Shown here: in pieces, positions 1 to 6,457 of the stretch | Layout: the number at the start of each line of letters is the position of its first letter | How positions within the stretch are numbered: the stretch's first letter is position 1 | Assembly (NCBI GenBank): GCA_026416755.1 | Contig: JAOAEP010000034.1 | Coordinates: 1-11,643 of the forward strand | DNA: 11,643 nucleotides | Direction: 5' to 3' | From: a bacterium | Lineage (GTDB): Bacteria; Ratteibacteria; UBA8468; B48-G9; JAFGKM01 | Program-made: the position numbers and the translations under genes | The notes under the pieces: model-generated | Told to the model about the DNA's origin: nothing | Database searches by the model: none | Seen by the model: only the letters and a program-made list of their open reading frames with translations

Positions 1-44
1 TATCCTCCTTTCCCTCTCCTCTTTCTCTCTCCTTGCCCTCTCCT
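1..44 (-). repeat. 44-base direct repeat, copy A
   Basis: Bases 1-44 are identical to bases 316-359. The offset is 315 bases, exactly 105 codons, so both copies are read in the same frame of the charged coiled-coil gene and encode the same 14 residues. Flanking sequence on the right diverges at base 45. The copy starts at the window edge, so the true repeat may be longer. Confidence 0.85.
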
Positions 45-597
45 GTCTCTCTAATAACAACCTCTCCCTTTCCTTCTCCCTATCCTCAACTTTCTTCTTT
101 AATGCCGATAATAACTCCTGCCTCTTCTTTACTAATTCTTCCCTCTCCCTTTCCTTCTCTTCCTTCCTCTTTTTCTCCTTCTCTAATCTCTCCTTCCTCC
201 TGCTTTCCTTTATCTCCTCTATCTCCTTCTTCCTTCTCTCTGCTTCCTCTTGTTTAACCCTTAATTCCTCTTGCTTTATCCTCTCCTTCTCCTGTCTCTT
301 CTTCTTGGCTTCCTCTATCCTCCTTTCCCTCTCCTCTTTCTCTCTCCTTGCCCTCTCCTCTCTCTCTTTTTCTCTCTTTGCCTTGAATTCTAAATACTTT
401 TCTCTCCTTTCTTTTTTTCTTTTGCTATTCAATAAAAATGTTTTCTCTGCCTCTTCAGGTTTTCTTTCTTTCTTTATTTCATTATTATTACGAGTATCTT
501 TTTTTACCTTCTTAAATTGTTCTTTATTTCTTACGCGTTCTACTTTCTTCTTATTCAAAAATTCAATAAGTTTTCTTTTTTTATCCTCTCTAGTCAT
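1..597 (-). CDS. Lys/Glu/Arg-rich coiled-coil protein, C-terminus cut by window edge
   Basis: I do not recognise a family. The frame is open from an ATG at 595-597 to the window edge, giving 199 codons and no stop. Residues 1-65 are basic and of mixed composition. From about residue 66 on, the chain is almost only Glu, Lys and Arg with few Leu/Ile/Ala, as in long charged single helices or TolA-like linkers. No signal peptide or membrane segment is visible, so the seen part is soluble. A 14-residue stretch (81-94) recurs exactly at 186-199. The charged part favours GAG, AGG and AAG codons, whereas the genes to the right favour GAA, AGA and AAA. An AAGGA ribosome site lies in the tail of the upstream gene, whose TGA stop is in the same frame one codon away. 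By position it belongs to the pil group, where it might be a periplasmic or cytoplasmic spacer; this is inference. The gene is certain as an open frame, its function is unknown. Confidence 0.75.
   Translation of the reverse strand, partial: MTREDKKRKLIEFLNKKKVERVRNKEQFKKVKKDTRNNNEIKKERKPEEAEKTFLLNSKRKKERREKYLEFKAKREKEREERARREKEERERRIEEAKKKRQEKERIKQEELRVKQEEAERRKKEIEEIKESRRKERLEKEKKRKEEKEREREELVKKRQELLSALKKKVEDREKERERLLLERQERARREKEERERRI
316..359 (-). repeat. 44-base direct repeat, copy B
   Basis: Second copy of the sequence at 1-44, inside the same gene and in frame (residues 81-94). Codon choices are identical too, which suggests a recent internal duplication or slippage rather than independent convergence on a charged helix. 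The whole region 1-400 is nearly pure pyrimidine on the plus strand. Confidence 0.85.
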
Positions 598-600
598 ATA

Positions 601-1347
601 TCATCCTTCTTTTTTTTCAGTTTTTAATATTATTGCATTTAAATCTACATCAGCCCTATAAAAATTTTCTCCTATACTTCTAATTGTCACATTTTCAACT
701 GTGAAATATGAAGAAGGATTATCAAAATATTTGATACATCTTATTATTTCATTGCTTGTTCCTGAAATACTCAATTTAATAGGAATTTTTTCATAAAATG
801 CTTCTTTTTGGGGAATCCCATAATCTGGTGGAGAAACATTAGTTATACCCGAGTCAATTACCAATTTTATAAGGTCTTTTATAACTTCAAATTGTAAAGT
901 ATATATAGGTATTTGATTCACATCTACAAGACCTGTTTTTTGAAATCCAAAGGAAGTTGGAATATTAACGTTTCTAATTTTTGCCAATTTTTGCAATCTA
1001 TCCTCAGAAAAATAAATATATTCTTTAAATTCTATAGAGGGATATTTTGTAAATTGGGGTGGAGAAGGATATAAAGTTGAAAAACTATTTAACATAATTT
1101 CAAATTGTTTTTCTAAAAAATCTTTTTTCTTTTTTAATTTTCCTATCATTTCTGGTGATGGGGCTTTTTCCTTTTCCATTTCATATTTTTTCATCTCTTC
1201 ATATTTTGTCTTAATTTCGTTTTCAATTTTTTTAACTTCTTGATTTATTCTCCTATTTAAAACCTGCCCCCCACCTATAACTCCTGCTACCAGTATTAGT
1301 GATAATATAACTAAATTTTTTTTAACAAAATTTAAAAATTTTTTCAT
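601..1347 (-). CDS. PilO-like / Amuc_1100-like inner-membrane pilus assembly protein
   Basis: The 248-residue protein has a short cytoplasmic N-terminus, one membrane helix (about 12-30), a charged coiled coil (about 33-90) and a C-terminal globular domain. This is the PilO layout: PilO pairs with PilN in the inner membrane, linking the cytoplasmic PilM ring to the periplasmic part of a type IV pilus or type II secretion machine. The C-terminal half also follows, from memory, the order of segments of Amuc_1100 of Akkermansia: a GFQ stretch (134-136), a hydrophobic segment at 150-166, a beta segment near 191-196, and a FTVENVTIRSI stretch (216-226) before a last beta strand. The ATG overlaps the stop of the PilM-PilN gene by four bases, implying coupled translation. 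The PilO-type role is fairly likely from architecture and context; the Amuc_1100 link is a recollection, not an alignment. Confidence 0.7.
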   Translation of the reverse strand: MKKFLNFVKKNLVILSLILVAGVIGGGQVLNRRINQEVKKIENEIKTKYEEMKKYEMEKEKAPSPEMIGKLKKKKDFLEKQFEIMLNSFSTLYPSPPQFTKYPSIEFKEYIYFSEDRLQKLAKIRNVNIPTSFGFQKTGLVDVNQIPIYTLQFEVIKDLIKLVIDSGITNVSPPDYGIPQKEAFYEKIPIKLSISGTSNEIIRCIKYFDNPSSYFTVENVTIRSIGENFYRADVDLNAIILKTEKKEG

Positions 1348-3032
1348 TTTAAACTCAATATTAATGAAAAATCAATCTTATTTTTTTCTTGATTCACTTC
1401 ACATGAGCTTATTTCAACTTTTTGTATAAAATCAAGTTTACTTAATCTATCAACAAAATCTTTAAAATCATTAAAAGCTGTTTTAATGTCACCAATAACC
1501 ACCTCCCCAATTAACGTAAACACATTTCCAGTTTCTATTGTTACTTCTTTTTGAGGTGTCGGTTGAGGTCCACTTGGGGGTTGAGATGAAAAAGGTTGTC
1601 CTTCTGACGGTGGAGGTGGTTCTTGTGGTTGCTGTGGTAATGGTTGAGAAGTTTGTTGTGTTTGTTGTGACATTACTCCTGGGGTTATTGAAGTAATATA
1701 AATTTTACTACTGGGTAATGTTTCTCCTATAGTAAGAATTCTTTTTAGCCATATATTTTTTTTATCCAGTAAATTTTTCACAATTCCTATTTTACCATTA
1801 ATTTCATTAATTTCCTTTTCAAGTTTTTCTACTTCAGGTTTATACTTTTCATATTGATTTAATGAAACCTGTATTTCATTCAATATTCCTTCAAGCATCA
1901 TTTTGTCCTGATTAAAAAATAAAAGAGGTGTAATTGATATAATTCCTGCCATTATTACAGAAAGATAAATAAATGGCCTATTTGCTCTAAACTCTTTTAA
2001 TCTCTCAATTTCTTCTGGTAAGAAATTGATATTTACAAATACTGGCAATATTTTCCTTAAACCTATTCCTAATACAGTAACAAGTTCAACATCTATATTT
2101 TTTAAATATTCATATTCAGATACAACCTCAATATTTTCTAATGGTTTGAAATAGTAAACAGGAATTTTCCCTTTCTCTTCAAGATATTCTTTAAATCCTT
2201 TCAACATAGAAGAACCACCACATATATATAGACTTTCAGGTTCAGGTCCTTTTAAAGTAAATCTCCAGTAATCAATTGAATTTTGTATTTCAGTATGTAA
2301 ACTATCAAGAGCACTCATAACAGATTTTATCTCTATCCCCTTTTCTTTTTTCTCAATCTCTGCTTCAAAAAATGGTTTCCCTTCCACCGTAGAAATTTCA
2401 TTTGTAATTGTATTCCCTGAAACTGTTAATGACCTTACAAGAAATCTTTCTCTATGAGATATTATGAAGTTTGAAGAATTTGCTCCCATTTCAAGTAAAG
2501 CAACACATTTTTCCCTTCCAGGATTCTTCATCAATAAAAATATATTTATAAGTGCAAAATGGTCAGTATCAACATAAATAGGATCAATCCCAAGAGTAAT
2601 AATTTTTGTTATATATTCACTCAAAATTTCTCTTTTTATTGCACCAAGTAAAACATTATAATTTGTTTGTGTCTCTTCAAAAATTTGATATTTCCAATTT
2701 ACTACTTCTAGTGGAAAAGGAATTTGTTGTTGAACTTCATACTTTAGTATATCTTTCAATTTTTTTATTGGAACTTTAGGGACACTTAAACTTCTCACTA
2801 AAACACCCCTTCCAGAAATGGAAACATAGAAACTTTTCCCCTGTAATGAAGAAATAAAGTTTTTACCTTCTCTTCTTAAATAGTTTTCTATTTCTTCAGA
2901 AGGCACATTTGAAAGGTCATGTTCATTGTAATAGTTTAAAAATATTTTTCCCCCTACATATTCTAAGTCTATCACCCTTATTTTTGAAGATCCTATATCT
3001 AAAACTAAATTTCTTCTTCTCCCTATCTTCAC
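1344..3032 (-). CDS. PilM-PilN fusion protein, type IV pilus/secretion platform
   Basis: The 562-residue protein joins two parts usually made by separate genes. Residues 1-330 are a PilM/FtsA-like actin fold: phosphate-1 motif LDIGSSKIRVIDL (11-23), phosphate-2 LLEMGANSSNF (179-189) and adenosine loop ICGGSSMLKGF (270-280). Residues 335-342 are INFLPEEI, the cytoplasmic PilN segment that binds PilM, followed by a membrane helix (about 353-373), a coiled coil (385-425), a Pro/Gln/Ser-rich stretch (454-495) and a small C-terminal PilN-type alpha/beta domain (497-562). The PilM part would sit in the cytoplasm and the C-terminus outside the inner membrane. The start is GTG at 3030-3032 with a GGAG site five bases upstream. 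The gene lies 26 bases after the tRNA and overlaps the PilO-like gene. No PilP, PilQ or ATPase gene is in the window, so whether this builds a pilus or a type II secretion machine is open. Confidence 0.85.
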   Translation of the reverse strand: MKIGRRRNLVLDIGSSKIRVIDLEYVGGKIFLNYYNEHDLSNVPSEEIENYLRREGKNFISSLQGKSFYVSISGRGVLVRSLSVPKVPIKKLKDILKYEVQQQIPFPLEVVNWKYQIFEETQTNYNVLLGAIKREILSEYITKIITLGIDPIYVDTDHFALINIFLLMKNPGREKCVALLEMGANSSNFIISHRERFLVRSLTVSGNTITNEISTVEGKPFFEAEIEKKEKGIEIKSVMSALDSLHTEIQNSIDYWRFTLKGPEPESLYICGGSSMLKGFKEYLEEKGKIPVYYFKPLENIEVVSEYEYLKNIDVELVTVLGIGLRKILPVFVNINFLPEEIERLKEFRANRPFIYLSVIMAGIISITPLLFFNQDKMMLEGILNEIQVSLNQYEKYKPEVEKLEKEINEINGKIGIVKNLLDKKNIWLKRILTIGETLPSSKIYITSITPGVMSQQTQQTSQPLPQQPQEPPPPSEGQPFSSQPPSGPQPTPQKEVTIETGNVFTLIGEVVIGDIKTAFNDFKDFVDRLSKLDFIQKVEISSCEVNQEKNKIDFSLILSLK

Positions 3033-3058
3033 CTTTCTCCTTTTTTATAAAATACAAT

Positions 3059-3130
3059 TTGCGGGGGGCCGATTTGAACGGCCGACCTCCAGGTTATGGG
3101 CCTGGCGAGCTACCACTGCTCCACCCCGCA
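3059..3130 (-). tRNA. initiator tRNA-Met (anticodon CAU), unusual anticodon arm
   Basis: All four arms fold over 72 bases. Acceptor positions 2-7 pair fully with 66-71 (GCGGGG with CCCCGC), the D stem is GAGC/GCTC, and the T arm has loop TTCAAAT. The anticodon is CAT. Initiator marks are the weak U1:A72 end (C1xA72 in E. coli), the A11:U24 pair and a body close to E. coli tRNA-fMet (positions 2-15 match). Two features are odd. The anticodon loop reads CCCATAA, so position 33 is C instead of the near-universal U. The anticodon stem has A29:U41, breaking the three consecutive G:C pairs typical of initiators. The D loop is two bases shorter than in E. coli. A73 is followed by ATT, so CCA is not encoded. 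The gene lies between zapA and the PilM-PilN gene on the same strand. Confidence 0.93.
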
Positions 3131-3137
3131 TTTTTAT

Positions 3138-3167
3138 ATTTTATCTATTTTTGTATTAAATTGTCAA
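3138..3167 (-). promoter_or_regulatory. sigma-70-like promoter of the initiator tRNA
   Basis: On the minus strand TTGACA (3162-3167), an 18-base spacer and TAAAAT (3138-3143) form a near-consensus promoter. The -35 box is the Leu-Thr codon pair near the end of zapA. Only seven bases separate the -10 box from tRNA position 1, so a normal start at about 3131-3132 would leave a leader of one or two bases. With no terminator seen after the tRNA, this promoter could also serve the pil genes. Confidence 0.7.
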
Positions 3168-3449
3168 GTTTTTTAATGTTATAGTTATTTCTTTTTCAAT
3201 CTCATCTATTTTATTTTTTATTTTTTCTTTATTTTTTTCCATATATGAGCATTCTTTTTTCAACAAATAAATGTTTTCATAGAGTTCAATAAGATAAAAA
3301 ACTAGGACATCAACCTTATCTAACGTTTTATATTCACTTTGTATTTTATTGAATCTATCGTTTATTTCTTTTATAACCTTAGTTAATTCCTCATAAGGCA
3401 AAGAAGAATGAAGAGTATATGTTTTCCCAAGAATATTTACTTTATACAT
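3156..3449 (-). CDS. zapA: cell division protein ZapA
   Basis: ZapA binds FtsZ in the cytoplasm and bundles its filaments, helping form the Z ring. The 97-residue length is typical of short ZapA forms. The N-terminal domain starts with the usual pattern of a short strand, Gly and Tyr (VNILGKTYTL, 4-13), continues with a helix containing INDRFNKI (29-36), and is followed by a long C-terminal helix with charged coiled-coil character (about 47-90). A zapA gene directly after pheT is a common arrangement in several bacterial groups, which supports the call. The start at 3449 lies eight bases inside the pheT end and has a GAGGAG site just upstream. The last codons double as the -35 box of the tRNA promoter. 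Sequence similarity in this family is low, so the call rests on pattern and neighbourhood. Confidence 0.8.
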   Translation of the reverse strand: MYKVNILGKTYTLHSSLPYEELTKVIKEINDRFNKIQSEYKTLDKVDVLVFYLIELYENIYLLKKECSYMEKNKEKIKNKIDEIEKEITITLKNLTI

Positions 3450-5439
3450 TTTCTCCTCTCAGTTTCCCTGAAAATTTTCTTTCAATAGTATCTATTATCA
3501 TTTTTTCAAAATTTTCAATTTCTTCATTTATAAGAGTTTTATCAAAAGAACGAAATGAAACAGAAAAACTTATACTTATTTTCCCATGTGGAATATTTCC
3601 ACCTTTATAAATATCAAAAACTTCTAATGTTTCTATAGGCAAAGATAACTTTTTTATTTCTTCTTTGACCATTTTCCAGTTTATATCTTCCGGTAATAAA
3701 AATGAAAAATCTCTTTTGGCAGCAGGAAATATGGGTAATTTTTTAAATTTTTTATCCTGATTTATAAACTTTGAAATTAATCCAATTTCAATTTCACAAG
3801 CATATATTTCTTCATTAATTCCATAAAACTTTTTTAGTTTATCCGAAACTAAAAATAAACTACCTATTTTTTCATTTTGATAGTAAATATCACAATTATT
3901 ATTATCCTCAGCATAAAAATTTTCTGTCATTATATTTTCTATTTCTACTACTCCAAATTTCTCAAAAAAACTTTCTATTTTTCCTTTAAAATCAAAAAAA
4001 GTTCCTCTATTTAAAGACATAATCATAAGGGAATCTATTTCATTATATTTATCTCCTATCTTTTTATAAACTCTACCAATTTCAAATATTTCAAGTTCTT
4101 TATTCTGATGAGAAATATTGTACTTCATTACTTCTAACATATTAAATATTAATGAACATCTTAAAAAAGAAAAAGATTGAGAGATTGGATTTTCAATTTT
4201 TATTGCATCAAGTTTAAAATTCTCTACTAGTTTTTCAGAGATGAAACTTAAAGTAATAACTTCACAAAATCCAAAATTGACAAGAATTTCTTTTATTTTA
4301 CTAATTGTATAATAGTTTGAATTATGAATGAAAGGTTTTAAATTTACTTTAGGCATTTCTAAGGGGATAGAAGAATACATACTATATTTAGCAATTTCCT
4401 CAACAATATCAATTTCTTCTTTCAAATCCTTTCTATTCTCCGGAACTTTTATCACATAAATTTTATCTTTTCTAAATTCCTTATATGAAAATCCTAATTT
4501 TTCAAATAAATTTCTTATAAATTCTTTTCTTACCCTTATGCCAATTATTTTTTCAACACTTTCCTTCTTAAAAATTATCTCATTCCCTTCATTAATCTGT
4601 TTCCCAGAAAAACTTTCCTTCCCGATTTTCCCACCACATAGTTCTTTTATCATTTTTGTGGCTCTTTCCATTCCCATTTTTGCTAATGAGACACTCAATC
4701 CTTTTTCAAATCTTATAGAGGCCTCTGATACAAGTCCTAATTTTTTACTACCTTTTCTTATAATTACAGGATTGAAATATGCACTTTCTATTAAAATATT
4801 TTTTGTATTAGATGTAACTTCTGAATTAATTCCACCCATTATTCCTGCAATCGCAATGGGTTTTTCTACATCCGCAATTATTAAAATATCTTCAACATCT
4901 CTTTCTTTACCATCAATAGTAATCAATTTTTCTCCCTTTTTCCCCTTCCTTACAATTATTTTTTCTTTTATTTTATCTAAGTCAAAAATATGAAGAGGTT
5001 GCCCAATTTCACACATAACAAAATTAGAAATATCAACTACTAAAAATGAACTTCTAAAGCCAACATTCTCTAATATTTTTTTTATTTGTCCATGTGATTG
5101 ATGATTATCTATATCTTTAATTATTCTACAAGAATAATAAAAACAATCATTTTCATTTTCAATCTCAATAGGTATAAAATCTAAAATTTCTTCTTCTAAC
5201 TTTTTTATTTCAGGGTTTTTTAAAGGAATTTTCACAAAAGGGGAAATTTCTTTTGCTAACCCCCAAAAACTTAAAAGATCTGGTCTATTTGCAGGTGTTT
5301 CAATTTCAAAAATAATATCATCGTTTTCCTCTTTAATTATCTTAGGGGTTAATCCAAGAATTTCAAGAAATTTAAAAATTTCATCTTTTTTAATTTCATC
5401 AATGAAATAATTTAATAATGTTTTATATGTATATTTCAT
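3442..5439 (-). CDS. pheT: phenylalanyl-tRNA synthetase beta subunit, short form
   Basis: PheT is the structural and editing subunit of the alpha2-beta2 enzyme that charges tRNA-Phe. In order there are a short N-terminal segment ending in ETPANRPDLLS (47-57), the B3/B4 editing domain (about 100-265, with GQPLHIFDLDKI at 146-157 and IAGIMGGINSEVT at 197-209), B5 (about 275-350), the catalytic-like core (355-550) and a C-terminal FDX-ACB anticodon-binding domain (about 568-658, beginning FPAAKRDFSFLLP). The protein has 665 residues against roughly 790-800 in typical bacterial PheT. The missing part is the N-terminal EMAPII/tRNA-binding domain: the chain passes from the first helix (LEILGL, 25-30) directly to the TPANRPD motif. 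It is bacterial type, not the shorter archaeal type. The ATG is one base after the pheS stop. The function is not in doubt; the missing domain is seen directly. Confidence 0.96.
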   Translation of the reverse strand: MKYTYKTLLNYFIDEIKKDEIFKFLEILGLTPKIIKEENDDIIFEIETPANRPDLLSFWGLAKEISPFVKIPLKNPEIKKLEEEILDFIPIEIENENDCFYYSCRIIKDIDNHQSHGQIKKILENVGFRSSFLVVDISNFVMCEIGQPLHIFDLDKIKEKIIVRKGKKGEKLITIDGKERDVEDILIIADVEKPIAIAGIMGGINSEVTSNTKNILIESAYFNPVIIRKGSKKLGLVSEASIRFEKGLSVSLAKMGMERATKMIKELCGGKIGKESFSGKQINEGNEIIFKKESVEKIIGIRVRKEFIRNLFEKLGFSYKEFRKDKIYVIKVPENRKDLKEEIDIVEEIAKYSMYSSIPLEMPKVNLKPFIHNSNYYTISKIKEILVNFGFCEVITLSFISEKLVENFKLDAIKIENPISQSFSFLRCSLIFNMLEVMKYNISHQNKELEIFEIGRVYKKIGDKYNEIDSLMIMSLNRGTFFDFKGKIESFFEKFGVVEIENIMTENFYAEDNNNCDIYYQNEKIGSLFLVSDKLKKFYGINEEIYACEIEIGLISKFINQDKKFKKLPIFPAAKRDFSFLLPEDINWKMVKEEIKKLSLPIETLEVFDIYKGGNIPHGKISISFSVSFRSFDKTLINEEIENFEKMIIDTIERKFSGKLRGENV

Positions 5440-5440
5440 T

Positions 5441-6457
5441 TTAGAATTGATTTAAAAACCTTATATCATTATAAAAAAAGTGCCTTATGTCATCAATACC
5501 ATATTTTAACATCGCTAAACGTTCCACACCCATTCCAAATGCAAAACCAGTAAATTCTGAGGATTCATATCCAACATTTTTAAAAACATTTGGATGAACA
5601 ATACCACAACCAAGTATTTCAAGAAATCCTGTATTCCCACAGGTAGAACAACCCTTCCCGCTACATATAACACAAGAAATACTTAATTCAGCACTTGGTT
5701 CTGTAAATGGGAAATAAGAAGGAGAAAAAATAAGTTTTACTTCTTTTTTAAAAAACTCATAAATAAAATAGGTTAAAATACCTTTTAGATGTGTAAATTT
5801 TATATTTTTGTCAACCATAAGACCTTCAATTTGATGAAACATTGGACTATGTGAAGAATCAAAACTATCTCTTCTAAAACATTTTCCAGGAGCAATTATT
5901 CTTAAAGGTGGTAAATATTTTTCCATAATTCTTACTTGAACAGGACTTGTATGAGTTCTTAGAAGAATATTATTTTTTTTATCTATATAAAACGTATCCC
6001 AAATATCTCTTGCTGGATGTTCTTCAGGAGTATTTAGGGCAGTGAAATTATAAAAATCAGTTTCAATTTCTGGCCCTTCGGCGACACCAAAACCCAATCT
6101 ATGAAAAATATCCACTATTTCATCAATTACTTTTGTTATAGGATGTAAATTCCCTGTGAAAAATCTTCTTCCAGGAAATGTCAAATTATATTTTATCTCT
6201 CTTTTCCTTACTTTATTTTTATGGTCTTCATATAATTTGATTAAGTTTTTTTTAAGTTCATTAAATTTTGACCCACATATAATTTTTTCTTCTTTTGATA
6301 AATTAGGTATGTCTGTACATAATTGATTTAAAAATGATTTTCTACCCAGAAATTTTATCCTCCATTTTTCTAACAACTCTTCGTCAGTTATATTTTCTAT
6401 CTCTTTTTTCCCTTCCTCAAAAAAATTTTCTGCTTTTTTAATTATTTCTTCTACCAT
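5441..6457 (-). CDS. pheS: phenylalanyl-tRNA synthetase alpha subunit
   Basis: PheS carries the class II active site that activates Phe with ATP and transfers it to tRNA-Phe. Its 338 residues are the usual length. An N-terminal coiled coil (about 1-90) is followed by the catalytic domain: HPITKVIDEI (105-114), EHPARDIWDTFY (146-157), LLRTHTSPVQ (165-174), the motif 2 region CFRRDSFDSSHSPMFHQIEG (193-212) and motif 3 GFAFGMGVERLAML (304-317). Four cysteines at 262, 265, 270 and 273 form a C-x2-C-x4-C-x2-C cluster, a known zinc-type insertion in many PheS proteins. The ATG at 6457 overlaps nadD by 20 bases, has an AAAGG site seven bases upstream, and gives a normal N-terminus. pheT follows at once, so the two subunits are made together. 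Confidence 0.97.
   Translation of the reverse strand: MVEEIIKKAENFFEEGKKEIENITDEELLEKWRIKFLGRKSFLNQLCTDIPNLSKEEKIICGSKFNELKKNLIKLYEDHKNKVRKREIKYNLTFPGRRFFTGNLHPITKVIDEIVDIFHRLGFGVAEGPEIETDFYNFTALNTPEEHPARDIWDTFYIDKKNNILLRTHTSPVQVRIMEKYLPPLRIIAPGKCFRRDSFDSSHSPMFHQIEGLMVDKNIKFTHLKGILTYFIYEFFKKEVKLIFSPSYFPFTEPSAELSISCVICSGKGCSTCGNTGFLEILGCGIVHPNVFKNVGYESSEFTGFAFGMGVERLAMLKYGIDDIRHFFYNDIRFLNQF

Noticed and set aside
1..359. CRISPR or mobile-element repeat
   Set aside because: There are just two copies, inside an open coding frame at a whole-codon distance, with no spacers, terminal inverted repeats or transposase.
601..603. TGA reassigned to an amino acid, fusing the two left-hand genes
   Set aside because: TGA ends several genes at ATGA overlaps and Trp residues are encoded by TGG, so the standard code fits.
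33..661. Plus-strand Ser/Pro/Leu-rich open frames at 33-257 and 305-661
   Set aside because: They are the antisense of the purine-rich charged coiled-coil gene; their odd composition is a product of the pyrimidine tract and they lack ribosome sites.
3059..3130. Elongator tRNA-Met or lysidine-type tRNA-Ile with CAU anticodon
   Set aside because: The U1:A72 end, A11:U24 and body sequence fit the initiator class; elongator bodies differ clearly.
2909..3184. Plus-strand open frame across the tRNA
   Set aside because: It runs antisense to the tRNA, the start of PilM-PilN and the end of zapA, and has no family resemblance.
4538..4993. Plus-strand 151-residue open frame inside pheT
   Set aside because: It is antisense to conserved PheT editing-domain motifs and has no ribosome site; the other plus-strand frames inside proA and tyrA are shadows likewise.
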